DNA of 64,000 nt from Gemmatimonadetes bacterium SCN 70-22 (GCA_001724275.1 MEDZ01000010.1:62001-126000), one strand, 5' to 3'; positions 16,549 to 26,564 are shown, counted from the stretch's first letter. The notes: a model not told the origin generated them from the sequence alone. Program-made: numbers and translations.

Positions 16549-18762
16549 ATGCCTCGTCCATTCGTCGTCTCCGCCGTTGCCATCCTCGTCCTCGCGATGC
16601 CCTGGTCGGCCCGTCGGGCACTCGCGCAGCAAGGGACGGCGATCCTCACCGTGCGCGTCACCGGCGACGGGGTCCCGCTGGAGAACGCCGTGGTGCGCGC
16701 GGGGCCGCGCGGCGCTGCGGCGCGTGGCGCGGCGACCAACCCGGCAGGGTTGGCGCGCCTCACCCTCCCCGCCGGCATGGTGACCGTTCGCGTGACGTTG
16801 CTCGGCTACCGGCCCGACTCGACGCTCCTGACGCTCGTGGCGGGACGCGACACGTCGATCTCGTTTGCCCTCGCGCCGGCCGCCGAAGAGTTGCAGGGGG
16901 TGGTCGTGACCTCGGCGCGCGGGGCCAAGCGCATCGAGCGCGAGCCGACCCGCATCGAGGTCCTGGGGGGTGACGACGTCGCCGAGAAGACCGAGATGCG
17001 CCCCAACGACCTGCGCGGCTTCCTTTCGGAGATGGCCGGGATCCGGGTGCAGCAGACGTCGGCGGGGAGCGGTGCGACGGCGGTGCGCATGCAGGGGCTG
17101 CGGCCGCGCTACACGTTGCTCCTGGCGGATGGCCTCCCCCTGTATGGCGGGACGAGCGGGGGAGGGCTGGACCTCCTGCAACTCCCCCCGGCCGACCTTC
17201 GCCAGATCGAGGTCATCAAGGGGCCGGCCTCGGCGCTGTATGGTGCGTCGGCCCTGGGGGGGACCATCAACCTCGTCTCCAAGCGTCCGGGGCACGAGGG
17301 CGACCTCCTCGTCCAGGCCACCAGCCGGGACGGGAGCAATGCGCTCGGGTGGTTCTCGCGTCGCGTGAACGATCGGTTCGGGGTGACCGCAGTGGCTGGA
17401 GCGCACACCCAGGCGCGCACCGACGTCGATGGCGACGGATGGGCCGACCTCCCGGGATATCGTCGCGTGGAAGCGCGCCCCCGCCTCTTCCGCGAAGGGA
17501 AAGATGGGAGTTCGCTCTTCGTGACGGTCGGCGCGACGGCGGAGGATCGCGAGGGAGGGTTCGTCACCGGCCAGCGCGCCCCCGACGGGACCGCGTACGG
17601 AGAGTCGGCCGACACCCGCCGAGGCGATGCCGGCGCGGTGGCGCAGCGGCTCATCGGGTCGCGCACGTTGTTGCAGCTGAGGGGGGCCGCGAATGTCGAC
17701 CGCAAGGCCCGCACGTTCGGCACGGAGCCCGAGCACGTGCTGCGCTCGACGGCCTTCGGGGAGCTGTCGCTCTCCTCGAACCTCGGGCGCCACGACGTGG
17801 TGGCGGGGGGGGCCGTGCAGCGCGACGCGGCGCAGGTCGACGAGCGCGGCTCCCTCGACTTCACCTTCGTGACCACGTCCGTGTTCGCGCAGGACACCTG
17901 GCACCTGGCGACCCCGCTGGCCCTGACGGCCAGCGCCCGCGCCGATCACCACTCGCGTTATGGGACGCAGCTCTCGCCGCGCGCGTCGCTCCTCTACTCG
18001 TTCGGCGGCAGCTGGTCGCTGCGGGCCTCCGCCACGCGAGGGTACTACGCGCCCACCCCCTTCGTGGAGGAGACCGACGCCGTCGGTGTCCGTGGCGTGC
18101 GCGGCTTCGATGCCCTGCGCGCGGAGTCGGCGACCTACGGTTCGGTGGACCTCAACGGCCGGGTGCAGGCGGTCGAGCTCAATGCCACGATCTTCGCGTC
18201 GCGCGTGCGGCACCCGGTGGTGGCGACGCCGGGAGCAGGGGCGATCGGGCTGGCGAATGCGACGGCGAACGCGACGTCGCGCGGCATCGAGACGTACGCT
18301 GTCTACGACCTGGCCCCGATCTTCCTCACGGCCCTGTATACCTACACCGACGCGCGCGAGCCGCAGCTGGCGACCGGGGCATCGCGCCGGGAGGCGCCGT
18401 ACGCGCCACGTCACACCTGGGGGGTCGACGCGACGTGGGAGGACCCGGCGCGCGGGACGTGGGTCGCGCTGGAGGGCTTCTACACGGGGCGTCAGGCGCT
18501 CGAGGACAACCCTTACCGCGCGGAGGGGCGTCCGTATGTCGCGGTCGGCTTCCTCGCCACGCAGCGTGTGGGACGCTACAAGCTCTTCTTCAACGTCGAG
18601 AACCTGACCGACCGCCGCCTGGGGAGGTGGGATCCGGTCGTCCTCCCGTCGCGTGCGGCTGACGGACGTTGGGCCGTGGCACCGTGGGCCCCGACCGAGG
18701 GGCGGATTCTCTCGGCCGGCGTCCGCATCTCCACCCGCCCCGCGGGCGACGGACGCGACTGA
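16549..18762 (+). CDS. TonB-dependent outer-membrane receptor
   Basis: 737 residues. Signal peptide (VVSAVAILVLAMPW), then a carboxypeptidase-regulatory-like domain (about 28-115), the plug (about 125-235: EVLGGDDVAEKTEMRPNDL, IEVIKGPASALYGASALGG) and a beta-barrel to the C-terminus. The ending has an ordinary barrel strand but no canonical C-terminal Phe. It imports an unidentified ligand using TonB energy. A TonB-box candidate is LQGVVVTSARG before the plug. It is followed 118 bp later by a secreted esterase-like gene, which hints that the ligand could be an ester-containing compound such as a siderophore or glycan; that link is inference. Confidence 0.92.
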   Translation: MPRPFVVSAVAILVLAMPWSARRALAQQGTAILTVRVTGDGVPLENAVVRAGPRGAAARGAATNPAGLARLTLPAGMVTVRVTLLGYRPDSTLLTLVAGRDTSISFALAPAAEELQGVVVTSARGAKRIEREPTRIEVLGGDDVAEKTEMRPNDLRGFLSEMAGIRVQQTSAGSGATAVRMQGLRPRYTLLLADGLPLYGGTSGGGLDLLQLPPADLRQIEVIKGPASALYGASALGGTINLVSKRPGHEGDLLVQATSRDGSNALGWFSRRVNDRFGVTAVAGAHTQARTDVDGDGWADLPGYRRVEARPRLFREGKDGSSLFVTVGATAEDREGGFVTGQRAPDGTAYGESADTRRGDAGAVAQRLIGSRTLLQLRGAANVDRKARTFGTEPEHVLRSTAFGELSLSSNLGRHDVVAGGAVQRDAAQVDERGSLDFTFVTTSVFAQDTWHLATPLALTASARADHHSRYGTQLSPRASLLYSFGGSWSLRASATRGYYAPTPFVEETDAVGVRGVRGFDALRAESATYGSVDLNGRVQAVELNATIFASRVRHPVVATPGAGAIGLANATANATSRGIETYAVYDLAPIFLTALYTYTDAREPQLATGASRREAPYAPRHTWGVDATWEDPARGTWVALEGFYTGRQALEDNPYRAEGRPYVAVGFLATQRVGRYKLFFNVENLTDRRLGRWDPVVLPSRAADGRWAVAPWAPTEGRILSAGVRISTRPAGDGRD

Positions 18763-18880
18763 CGGGCGGGGCGCGGATGCGCTCGCCGCCCGGTCCCGCC
18801 GCCCCGGTGGCGGGGCGATTTGACGCCCGGACGGGAGTGGTGCACGTTGCCGCGGCCCGATCTCACACCGAGGACCCGTC

Positions 18881-20719
18881 ATGCGGCTCTTTCACCCCGC
18901 GCGCGTGGGAGCGATTCCGCGCAGCATGCGCAGCGTGCGCAGCACGCGCGCCCTGCGCGCGCGCGCCATCTCCGCCACGTTCGGCCTGCTCGGCGCGCTC
19001 ACCGCGTTCCTCGCCGCCGCCGCGACGCCGGCCAGGGCGCAGCCGCTGGCGCGCCTCCGCGTCGTCGTCTCGCTCCCGGCGACGATCCCCGGCGGCATCC
19101 CCGCGGGGGCGGCCGGGCTCGACGGCCGACTGCTCGTCGTCTTCTCGGCGGATTCCAGCGCCGAGCCGCGCTTCCAGGTGGGGTACGGCGCCAATACCCA
19201 GCCGGCCTTCGCCGTCGACGTCACCGGCTGGAAGCCCGGGGAAACCCGCACCATCGACGCCGCCGCCTTCGGCTTCCCGCTCGCGTCGTTAGGCGCACTC
19301 CCGCGCGGGAGCTACCGCGTGCAGGCCATCCTCAACCGCTACGAGACGTTCAGGCGGAGCGACGGGAAGGTGGTCTCGCTCCCGCCCGACCAGGGGGAGG
19401 GACAACGCTGGAACGCCAAGCCCGGGAACCTGTTCTCGGTCCCGCGCACCGTCGCGGTCGACCCGGCGCGCGGCGAGGCGTTGCGCCTCGTGATCGACCA
19501 GGTCATCCCGCCCATCCCGCCCTTCCAGGAGACCCGGTACGTCAAGCACGTCCGCATCCGTAGCGAGCGCCTGTCGCGCTTCTGGGGGCGCGACATGTAC
19601 CTCGCCGCCTTCGTCACCCTCCCCGACGGGTTCGAGTCGCACCCCGACGCGCGCTACCCGCTGGTCATCAACCACGGACACTTCTCCACGGTCCCCGACA
19701 ACTGGCGCGAGGTCCCGCCCGACCCCAACCTCGCACCGGACTACAGCGAGCGCTTCTCGCTCGTCGGCTACAACCGCATCCAGCAGGACTACTCCTACCA
19801 GTTCTTCAAGGAGTGGACCGGCCCCGGCTTCCCCCGCGTCCTCCTGGTCCAGCTCCAGCACGCCACCCCGTTCTACGACGATTCCTACGCCGTCAACTCC
19901 GCCAACAACGGGCCCTATGGCGATGCCATCCAGTACGAGCTGATCCCCGAGATCGAACGTCGCTTCCGCGGCATCGGCCAGGGGTGGGCGCGCTTCGTCT
20001 TCGGCGGCTCGACCGGCGGCTGGGAGTCGATGGCCGTGCAGATGTTCTATCCCGACGAGTACAACGGCGCCTGGATCGCCTGCCCCGATCCCATCGACTT
20101 CCGGCACTACACCGTCGTCAACATCTACAGCGACACCAACGCCTACTACATCGGCTCGCGCTGGAAGCGCACCCCGCGCCCCGGTCACCGCAACTGGCTG
20201 GGGCACGTGGATGCGACGCTCGAGGAGATGAATCGCTACGAGTACTTGTTAGGCACCAGGGGGCGCTCGGGCGACCAGTGGGACGTGTGGGAGAGCGTCT
20301 ACTCCCCCGTGGGCGACGATGGGTACCCCCGCCGCATCTGGGATCGCCTGACGGGGAAGATCGACCCCGTGACCGCGGCGTACTGGAAGGAGCACTACGA
20401 CCTCTCGCACATCCTCCAGCGCGACTGGGCCACCCTGGGCCCCAAGCTCCGCGGCAAGCTCCGCCTGTATGTGGGCGACATGGACAACTACTACCTCAAC
20501 AACGCCGTCTACGAGGTGGAGAGCTTCCTGCGGACGAAACCGGAGGCCGAGGCGGTGGTGGACTACGGCGACCGCGACGAGCATTGCTGGAACGGGGACC
20601 ACGCGCGCGCCAACGCCTACTCGCGCCTGCGCTACCCGCAGATGGTCCTCCCGTGGGCCGTGGAACGCATGCTGCGGACGGCGCCGCCCGGCGCCGACGT
20701 GCGCAGCTGGCGGTACTAG
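18881..20719 (+). CDS. Secreted esterase-like alpha/beta-hydrolase
   Basis: 612 residues. A long Arg-rich leader (an internal ATG at 18926 could be the start) precedes a signal core (TFGLLGALTAFLAAAATPARAQ). An N-terminal beta domain (about 55-200) is followed by a hydrolase domain with FGGSTGGWES, giving nucleophile Ser about 377 in a GGSTG elbow. A DRDEHCWNGDH segment near the C-terminus probably supplies the catalytic His. It resembles Fes/esterase-D-like 'putative esterase' proteins. Substrate unknown; the preceding TonB receptor makes a periplasmic role on an imported compound plausible. It contains two of the CGTTAGGC-type motifs. Confidence 0.75.
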   Translation: MRLFHPARVGAIPRSMRSVRSTRALRARAISATFGLLGALTAFLAAAATPARAQPLARLRVVVSLPATIPGGIPAGAAGLDGRLLVVFSADSSAEPRFQVGYGANTQPAFAVDVTGWKPGETRTIDAAAFGFPLASLGALPRGSYRVQAILNRYETFRRSDGKVVSLPPDQGEGQRWNAKPGNLFSVPRTVAVDPARGEALRLVIDQVIPPIPPFQETRYVKHVRIRSERLSRFWGRDMYLAAFVTLPDGFESHPDARYPLVINHGHFSTVPDNWREVPPDPNLAPDYSERFSLVGYNRIQQDYSYQFFKEWTGPGFPRVLLVQLQHATPFYDDSYAVNSANNGPYGDAIQYELIPEIERRFRGIGQGWARFVFGGSTGGWESMAVQMFYPDEYNGAWIACPDPIDFRHYTVVNIYSDTNAYYIGSRWKRTPRPGHRNWLGHVDATLEEMNRYEYLLGTRGRSGDQWDVWESVYSPVGDDGYPRRIWDRLTGKIDPVTAAYWKEHYDLSHILQRDWATLGPKLRGKLRLYVGDMDNYYLNNAVYEVESFLRTKPEAEAVVDYGDRDEHCWNGDHARANAYSRLRYPQMVLPWAVERMLRTAPPGADVRSWRY

Positions 20720-20779
20720 TCGCCGTCACGCAAGCGGTCGATGGATGCTGGCCGGCGCCGGGGGCCGGCGCGCCATCGA

Positions 20780-21817
20780 CTACGTGTGAGATGGCGCGTG
20801 GTATCCGCGCTCCGCGCGCGCCTTGATGCCAAGCAGCATCCCCCGTTCCATGATGAAGTGCGCCGGTTCGAACAGGTAGAAGCCCAGCGGGGCGAGGGGG
20901 ATGGCCCGTACCGAAGGCATCCCCGTGCCTCGCGTGTGGACGCGGAGGCGCGACGTGGTGCTGTCGGTCGGCTCCACCACGAACACCCCCCAGTGCTCCA
21001 GCACCATCACCCGCGGCGGGTCCCAACGGGTGATGCGCCACCCCAGGTCGCGTCCGAAGCGCCCCCCCAGGAAGCCGGGCGGCGCACCGCGTACCAGGTC
21101 GCCCACCGCGCGTTCCTGCCACGCGGAGACGAGTGAGTCGGTGTCCCGCACCGGGATGCCTAACGCGCGCTCGAGCCAGCCGTAGCTGTAGAAGCCGGCG
21201 CGATCCACCCCGATCTGCGCGACCCACGGCCAGACGCGCTCCGCGGGCGCGCGCACGGTCACCGCGTGGTCGGCGCGATAGCGCATCGCTCCCGCCCCGG
21301 CGAGCCGCGTGACCGGGGACGCGCGCTCGGCCGCCGTCGTCCCCCACGCCTGGTACCACGGGCGCAGGACGATCAGCAGCGCCGTGTACCCGAGTAGCGC
21401 CCACCCCAGGCGCGTCCCCACGCGCTCGCGCAGGCTCGGCACCTCGGGAACGACCGGATGGCCGCCGGTGGTGAGCGTCGGGGTGCGGATCTCGGGGTGG
21501 GCACGGCGCGCCCACCATCGCACCAGCCCGCAGAAGGCGAGCCCGATCATGAGGCCGATGAGCGACCAGGCCGCGACTCCCGCCAGCCGCAACAACGCCG
21601 CCGAGGCGAGCGTTGCCGCCAGCGTCACCCCTTCGGCGCGTCGGCGCAGGCGCTCCATGCCGAAGATCGCGAGCGCCGCCGCCATGAAGCCCGGCATGGC
21701 CACCAGCCAGAGCGGCGTCACCAGCCACGCTGGCGCACGTCCGGCCGCCCAGATCCCCGCCCCCGCGTGGGCGAGTCCATGCAGCAGGAGGAGGAGGGCG
21801 AGGAAGAAGGGGCGCAT
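20780..21817 (-). CDS. Membrane protein with C-terminal SRPBCC (START-like) domain
   Basis: 345 residues from the ATG at 21817, chosen because GGAG lies 6 bp upstream and the protein then opens with a membrane segment (MRPFFLALLLLLHGLA); an ATG at 21901 would add 28 residues. About five transmembrane helices occupy residues 1-160. The second half (about 185-340) is a polyketide-cyclase/SRPBCC-like fold (VRAPAERVWPWVAQIGVDRAGFYSY, GWRITRWDPPRVMVLEHWG). SRPBCC domains bind hydrophobic ligands; none can be named here. It converges on the esterase gene across a 60-bp gap. Confidence 0.75.
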   Translation of the reverse strand: MRPFFLALLLLLHGLAHAGAGIWAAGRAPAWLVTPLWLVAMPGFMAAALAIFGMERLRRRAEGVTLAATLASAALLRLAGVAAWSLIGLMIGLAFCGLVRWWARRAHPEIRTPTLTTGGHPVVPEVPSLRERVGTRLGWALLGYTALLIVLRPWYQAWGTTAAERASPVTRLAGAGAMRYRADHAVTVRAPAERVWPWVAQIGVDRAGFYSYGWLERALGIPVRDTDSLVSAWQERAVGDLVRGAPPGFLGGRFGRDLGWRITRWDPPRVMVLEHWGVFVVEPTDSTTSRLRVHTRGTGMPSVRAIPLAPLGFYLFEPAHFIMERGMLLGIKARAERGYHAPSHT

Positions 21818-22023
21818 GTGACGCTCCAGCGTGGCGACCATCGCCCGCGCTGTCAATGCACCGGTGCCGAGTCGGCGCGTCGCGCGCGCCAGCCGCGTCA
21901 TCGTCCCCCGGGTGCGGCCCCTGCTTCCCTTAACATCGGGGCGGGCTCGGCATCAAACCGGGTGTGAGGGATTACAACCCGTCGGCGCAGCGGTAGGGGC
22001 GCGCGACTGTCTCAGGAGGGACC

Positions 22024-22755
22024 ATGCTTCGCACTACTCGATACCTGGCCGCCGTGTCGGCGGCGTTGACCGTTCTGGCCACGACGTCCGTCGCCGCGCA
22101 GGCCACCGACACCACGCGTCAGGACACGGCGCGCCGCCCGATGCTGCGCGACGGAGCCCGCATGAACCGTGGCGTCGCCCCGCGCCCGGGCGACCGGGCC
22201 GGCCGTTCCCCGGGGGCGATGCGCGTCCAGGGGCCAGGCCGCGGGGCGGGGCGTGGCTTTGAACAGGGGGCTCCCGGCATGAGGGCGGGAATGCGGCGCG
22301 GTGGCGCCCGCATGGCCCTCCTCCGCGGGATCACGCTCTCCCCCGATCAGGAGAAGGCACTGCGGAGCTCCCGCGCCCGTCACCTCGTCGCCGCCAAGCC
22401 CCTCATCGTCGAGATGACGTCGGCGCGCGCCGACGTGCAGCTGGCGCGCATCAACGGCGACCAGAAGGCGCTCGACGCTGCCACCGCCCGGCTGCAGGCC
22501 GCCCGCACGAGGCTGGATTCCCTGCGCTCGCAGCGCTCTCCGGTGTCGGAGCTGCGCGCCGTGCTGACGCCGGACCAGCAGAAGCTCCTCGACCGGAACG
22601 TGTCGGAGATGCGCGACGGGCGAGCGCAGCGCGGTGGCGTCGCCCCTCGTGACGGGATGGGGCCACGCGGCTTCCGTGACGACGCGCGCCCCGGCCGCCG
22701 CCCGCGCGCGCCGCTCCCCCCGCGCCCGGAGGGCGAGGAGCCGGCCGCGCGGTAA
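22024..22755 (+). CDS. Periplasmic Spy/CpxP-like protein (LTXXQ-type)
   Basis: 243 residues. A strong Shine-Dalgarno (AGGAGG) precedes the ATG. A signal peptide (LAAVSAALTVLATTSVAAQ) is followed by a low-complexity Arg/Gly/Met-rich stretch (about 35-95) and then a helical Spy-like core with LSPDQEKAL and LTPDQQKLLD. Spy/CpxP proteins are periplasmic chaperones or stress modulators. The tail is Arg/Pro-rich and unstructured. The helical core is short and the gene lies alone before a strong terminator, so a chaperone role is only suggested. Confidence 0.7.
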   Translation: MLRTTRYLAAVSAALTVLATTSVAAQATDTTRQDTARRPMLRDGARMNRGVAPRPGDRAGRSPGAMRVQGPGRGAGRGFEQGAPGMRAGMRRGGARMALLRGITLSPDQEKALRSSRARHLVAAKPLIVEMTSARADVQLARINGDQKALDAATARLQAARTRLDSLRSQRSPVSELRAVLTPDQQKLLDRNVSEMRDGRAQRGGVAPRDGMGPRGFRDDARPGRRPRAPLPPRPEGEEPAAR

Positions 22756-22793
22756 CCTCTTCGCGAACGGTTGACGCCATCGCGGCAGCGATC

Positions 22794-22825
22794 GAGGGGC
22801 CATCCGCCTGTGCGGGTGGCCCCTC
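22794..22825 (+). terminator. 14-bp hairpin terminator after the Spy-like gene
   Basis: Arms at 22794-22807 and 22812-22825 pair over 14 bp with a single T-G wobble and a CTGT loop. No T-run follows, in keeping with other hairpins in this window. Confidence 0.65.
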
Positions 22826-22855
22826 GGGCGTCTCGTCCCCCGTTATCCTTCGGCC

Positions 22856-23419
22856 ATGGAGAATCAGTACTCCGGCTGGCGCCGTTGGCTGTCGCCGTGG
22901 AACCTCGCGACGATCGCGATCCTCCTGTGGCTCGCGCCGCGCCTCCTCCCGCACCTGGGGGCGGTGGTCGGGGTCGAGTCCGGGGGAAGGCGATCGCCGT
23001 CGTACGAGGTCGCCACGCTCACCGGCGAAGCGCTGTCGCCCGCCGAGCTGCGCGGGAAGGTCGTGCTCGTCAACTTCTGGGCGACGTGGTGCGGTCCCTG
23101 CCGCATGGAAATGCCGGCGCTGCAAGCGATGTACGAGCGCCACCGCGGCGAGGGGCTCGTCCTGCTTGGGCTGAGCGTCGACCGCGGGGGCGAGCAGGTC
23201 GTGCGCGACTACGTGCGCGAGCGCGGGGTGACGTATCCGGTCGCCATCGTCGGTCCCACCGTGGAGGCGGCCTTCGGCGGGGTGCGCGGCTATCCGACGT
23301 CGTTCCTGCTGGACCGTGGCGGCGTGGTGCGCCACGAGGTCATCGGACCGCTCGCCCCCGCCACGCTCGAGCTGGCGGTGCGCCGCCTGCTGGACGAGCC
23401 GGCGCCTAACGCGCGCTGA
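22856..23419 (+). CDS. Membrane-anchored TlpA-like thiol-disulfide thioredoxin
   Basis: 187 residues. One N-terminal transmembrane helix (about 17-37) anchors a periplasmic thioredoxin domain with the active site WCGPC (78-82), followed by RMEMPALQAMYERH. The cis-Pro loop is GYPTSFLLD. TlpA/ResA-type proteins reduce disulfides during cytochrome c maturation or protect periplasmic thiols. No cytochrome-maturation genes are adjacent; the nearby DsbA-like protein and MsrA suggest a general thiol-repair setting. No clear Shine-Dalgarno was seen. Confidence 0.92.
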   Translation: MENQYSGWRRWLSPWNLATIAILLWLAPRLLPHLGAVVGVESGGRRSPSYEVATLTGEALSPAELRGKVVLVNFWATWCGPCRMEMPALQAMYERHRGEGLVLLGLSVDRGGEQVVRDYVRERGVTYPVAIVGPTVEAAFGGVRGYPTSFLLDRGGVVRHEVIGPLAPATLELAVRRLLDEPAPNAR

Positions 23420-23597
23420 CGGGGGCGACCGCGGGGAGGCGCCCGCTCGCGGTGCCGGGGCATCGCGGGGGTGATGGCGCCGGCGTGCCCGCGGCGCACC
23501 CTGGGGGGCGGTGCCGGCGGGCCCCGGCTTCCGCAACGCCGGGCGCGCCTGCACCGTATCCGAACGGTCGTCATTCTCTCCAGCCAGGGGGATCTGC

Positions 23598-25763
23598 ATG
23601 CGTCACCTCGTCCTCGCGTGCGCCATCGCTGCGCTCCCGCTCGGCGCCGCGCCGCTCGCCGCCCAGCGTCCCGCCGCTGCAGCTGGCGGCTTCACGCTCG
23701 ACCAGGTGACGAGCTACCCCTTTCCCGGCGAGCTGGGGGCCGCGGCGCAGGCCGATCGCATCGCCTGGACGCTCAACGAGTCGGGGGTGCGCAACGTGTA
23801 CGTGGCCGAGGGGCCGGCGTACACGCCGCGTCGCCTCACCAACTACACGCAGGACGACGGGCAGGAGCTGACGTCGGTCCAGCTCTCTCCCGACGGCCGG
23901 TACGTGGTGTACGTCCGCGGCGGTGACCATGGCTCCAACTTCGACGACGCCCTGCCCGTGAACCCGCTGGCGATGCCCTCGCCGGTGACCGTGCAGCTCT
24001 GGAGCATCCCGTTCGAGGGCGGGGAGCCGAAGTCGTTAGGCGAGGGGGATGCCCCCGTGGTCTCGCCCCGCTCCGACGTGGTGGCCTTCGAGCGGCAGAG
24101 CCAGCTCTGGGTGGTCCCGCTCGACGGCTCGGCGCCCGCGCGGCGCCTCTTCACGGCGCGGGGAAACAACGGCTCCCCCACCTGGTCCCCCGACGGCAGC
24201 CGGCTGGCCTTCGTCTCGGGGCGTGGCGACCACGCGTTCATCGGCATCTACAACGGTCCCGACACGCCGATCACCTACGTCGCGCCGTCGACCAACCGCG
24301 ACGGCTCGCCCCGCTGGTCGCCCGACGGGACGCGGCTGGTCTTCGTGCGGCGGCCGGGGGCCGGTGGCCCGGCGCAGAACGTCCTGGAGCAACGTCCCAC
24401 GGAGTGGGCCTTGTGGACCGCCGATGCGGGCACCGGCCAGGGGCGCGTGCTCTGGACGTCGCCGAAGACGCTGCGCGGCTCCGTCCCCAACACCCACGGT
24501 GGGGTGAACCTGCACTGGGCGGCGGGGGGGCGCATCGTCTTCGCCTCGTACATGGACGGGTGGCCGCACCTGTACTCGATCGCCGAGGGGGGCGGGGCGC
24601 CGCTGCTGCTCACCCCGGGCGACTTCATGGTCGAGCACGTCCGGCTTGCCCCTGACGGACGGACGCTGGTGTTCTCGGCCAACACCGGTCCCTCGGGCGA
24701 CGACCTGCACCGGCGGCACGTGGTCACCGTCCCCGTGGACCGGGCCGCGCCGCGCGTGCTGACCCCGGGGAGCGGGGTGGAGTGGACCCCGGTCCTGCTG
24801 CGCGACGGGGCGACGGTCGCCTTCCTCGGCGCCACCGCCCAGCGTCCCCCCATTCCGATGCTGGTGCCGCTGGGTGGCGGCCGGGCGCGCGCGCTTCCCG
24901 GCGACCGCATTCCCGCCGACTTCCCGGCGGCGCGGCTGGTGACCCCCAGGGCCGTCAGCTACAACGCCGAGGATGGCGTCGTGGTCCACGCCACCCTGTT
25001 CGACGCCGGGGGCGCGAGCGGGAAACGCCGCCCGGCCATCGTCTACGTGCACGGCGGCCCGCCGCGGCAGATGCTGCTGGGATGGCACTACTCCGACTAC
25101 TACACCAACGCCTACGCGATGAACCAGTACCTCGCCTCGCAGGGGTACGTGGTCCTCTCGATCAACTACCGGCTGGGCATCGGGTACGGCTACGAGTTCC
25201 ACCAGCCCCCCAACGCCGGGGCGCGGGGGGCCAGCGAGTACCTCGACGTGAAGGCGGCGGCGCTGTACCTGCGCACCCTCCCGCAGGTGGACCCGGCGAA
25301 GGTCGGGATCTACGGCGGCTCGTACGGCGGTTACCTGACCGCGCTCGCGTTAGGCAGGAACTCCGACCTCTTCGCGGCCGGGGTCGACATCCACGGCGTC
25401 CACAACATGGCGGCCCCGACCTCGGGGGCGGGGGCCGCGCTTGCCGCCGCGACGGCGGGGGCCACGCGCTTCGAACCCACCGATCGCGATCGGGCCGCCG
25501 AGGTGGCGTGGCAGTCCTCTCCCGTCTCGAGCGTCGGCACGTGGACCTCGCCCGTCCTCCTCATCCATGGCGACGACGACCGCAACGTCCGCTTCTCGCA
25601 GACCGTCGACCTCGTGCAGCGCCTGGCGGCGAAGGGGGTGGACTACGAGGAGATCGTGATCGTCGACGACACGCACCACTGGATGCGCCACGCCAACCAG
25701 CGGCGCGTCAACGCGGCCATCGCGTCCTACTTCGACCGCAAGCTGAAGGGGGCGGCGCCGTAG
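23598..25763 (+). CDS. Secreted S9-family peptidase (dipeptidyl-peptidase-like)
   Basis: 721 residues from the ATG at 23598, supported by AGGGGG about 7 bp upstream and a signal peptide (MRHLVLACAIAALPLGA, cut near AAQ). The N-terminal two-thirds is a TolB/DPP4-like propeller with repeated WSPDGSRLAFVSG-type motifs. The catalytic domain has GGSYGGYLT (Ser about 575), HGDDDRN (Asp about 660) and DDTHHWM (His about 694). It likely cleaves short peptides in the periplasm. It is a different branch from the S9 peptidase at 5005-7665, so the pair are not duplicates. Two CGTTAGGC motifs lie inside the gene. Confidence 0.93.
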   Translation: MRHLVLACAIAALPLGAAPLAAQRPAAAAGGFTLDQVTSYPFPGELGAAAQADRIAWTLNESGVRNVYVAEGPAYTPRRLTNYTQDDGQELTSVQLSPDGRYVVYVRGGDHGSNFDDALPVNPLAMPSPVTVQLWSIPFEGGEPKSLGEGDAPVVSPRSDVVAFERQSQLWVVPLDGSAPARRLFTARGNNGSPTWSPDGSRLAFVSGRGDHAFIGIYNGPDTPITYVAPSTNRDGSPRWSPDGTRLVFVRRPGAGGPAQNVLEQRPTEWALWTADAGTGQGRVLWTSPKTLRGSVPNTHGGVNLHWAAGGRIVFASYMDGWPHLYSIAEGGGAPLLLTPGDFMVEHVRLAPDGRTLVFSANTGPSGDDLHRRHVVTVPVDRAAPRVLTPGSGVEWTPVLLRDGATVAFLGATAQRPPIPMLVPLGGGRARALPGDRIPADFPAARLVTPRAVSYNAEDGVVVHATLFDAGGASGKRRPAIVYVHGGPPRQMLLGWHYSDYYTNAYAMNQYLASQGYVVLSINYRLGIGYGYEFHQPPNAGARGASEYLDVKAAALYLRTLPQVDPAKVGIYGGSYGGYLTALALGRNSDLFAAGVDIHGVHNMAAPTSGAGAALAAATAGATRFEPTDRDRAAEVAWQSSPVSSVGTWTSPVLLIHGDDDRNVRFSQTVDLVQRLAAKGVDYEEIVIVDDTHHWMRHANQRRVNAAIASYFDRKLKGAAP

Positions 25764-25767
25764 CGCC

Positions 25768-25793
25768 GCGCCATAGCGTCGCGCCATAGCGTC
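25768..25793. repeat. 13-bp tandem duplication in a convergent spacer
   Basis: GCGCCATAGCGTC occurs twice in direct tandem, in the 45-bp gap between the peptidase stop and the convergent DsbA-like gene. Confidence 0.7.
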
Positions 25794-25808
25794 GACGTGG
25801 CGTCGCCG

Positions 25809-26564
25809 TCAGCGCCCGCCCTTGCCGCCGTATGCCTTGAGGACGGCGTCCATCCCCTTCACGAACAGGTCGGTGGGGAGCGCTCCGGGGACCACTTCGC
25901 CGTTGATGAAGAAGGTCGGCGTCCCGCGCACGTACATCGATTGCGCGAGGGCGTTGTTGCGGCGCAGCTGCTCCTTCACGCCTGGCCCCTTCACGCACCG
26001 CTCGTAGCGCGCGGCGTCGAGCCTGATGCGGGCGGCGTACGTCGCCATCTGGCGACGTACGTCCGCAGCCTTCATCCACTCCGTGCGCTTGTCGTACAGG
26101 ATGTCGTGCATGGGGAAGAACTTCCCCTGTTCCGCCGCGCAGATCGCCGCCTCGGCCGCCTCCGTCGAGTGCGGGAAGCTCCCGATCGTGAAGGGGACGA
26201 ACTTCCAGTACACGCGCCCCCGGTCGACGTAGAGCGAGTCGAAGACCGGGAGCGTCTCGCGCCAGAACTTCTCGCAGTAGCGGCAGCCGAAGTCGGCGAA
26301 CTCGACGACCCAGACGTCGGCCGCCGGATTGCCGCGCGGATAGCCCACGCCGTCGAGGGCGACCGTCTTGTCGCCCAGCTTCACCAGCATGCGCTGGATC
26401 ATCTGCGCCCCGGCGGGGGCGGCGCTGGCCGCCAGGGCGATCAGGAGGGCGGTCGCAAGGGCGCCCAAGTGGGCGCCGAACCGCGCGCCCGCGCGGGCGT
26501 GCGGCCGGGGGAGGAGGTACCAGGCCGGCCGGCGAGCGGCCCGGCCGCGTGGGGTCGAAGTCAT
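25809..26564 (-). CDS. Periplasmic DsbA-like disulfide oxidoreductase
   Basis: 251 residues. An Arg-rich leader and hydrophobic stretch (LGALATALLIALAASAAPAGA) act as a signal or anchor. The thioredoxin fold with a helical insertion shows VVEFADFGCRYCEKFW, with redox cysteines 94 and 97, and the cis-Pro loop RGTPTFFINGE. This is the Thioredoxin_4/DsbA-like family, which oxidises or isomerises periplasmic disulfides. No DsbB partner is nearby. A further cysteine pair (AAICAAE, YERCVKG) could form a structural disulfide. Confidence 0.88.
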   Translation of the reverse strand: MTSTPRGRAARRPAWYLLPRPHARAGARFGAHLGALATALLIALAASAAPAGAQMIQRMLVKLGDKTVALDGVGYPRGNPAADVWVVEFADFGCRYCEKFWRETLPVFDSLYVDRGRVYWKFVPFTIGSFPHSTEAAEAAICAAEQGKFFPMHDILYDKRTEWMKAADVRRQMATYAARIRLDAARYERCVKGPGVKEQLRRNNALAQSMYVRGTPTFFINGEVVPGALPTDLFVKGMDAVLKAYGGKGGR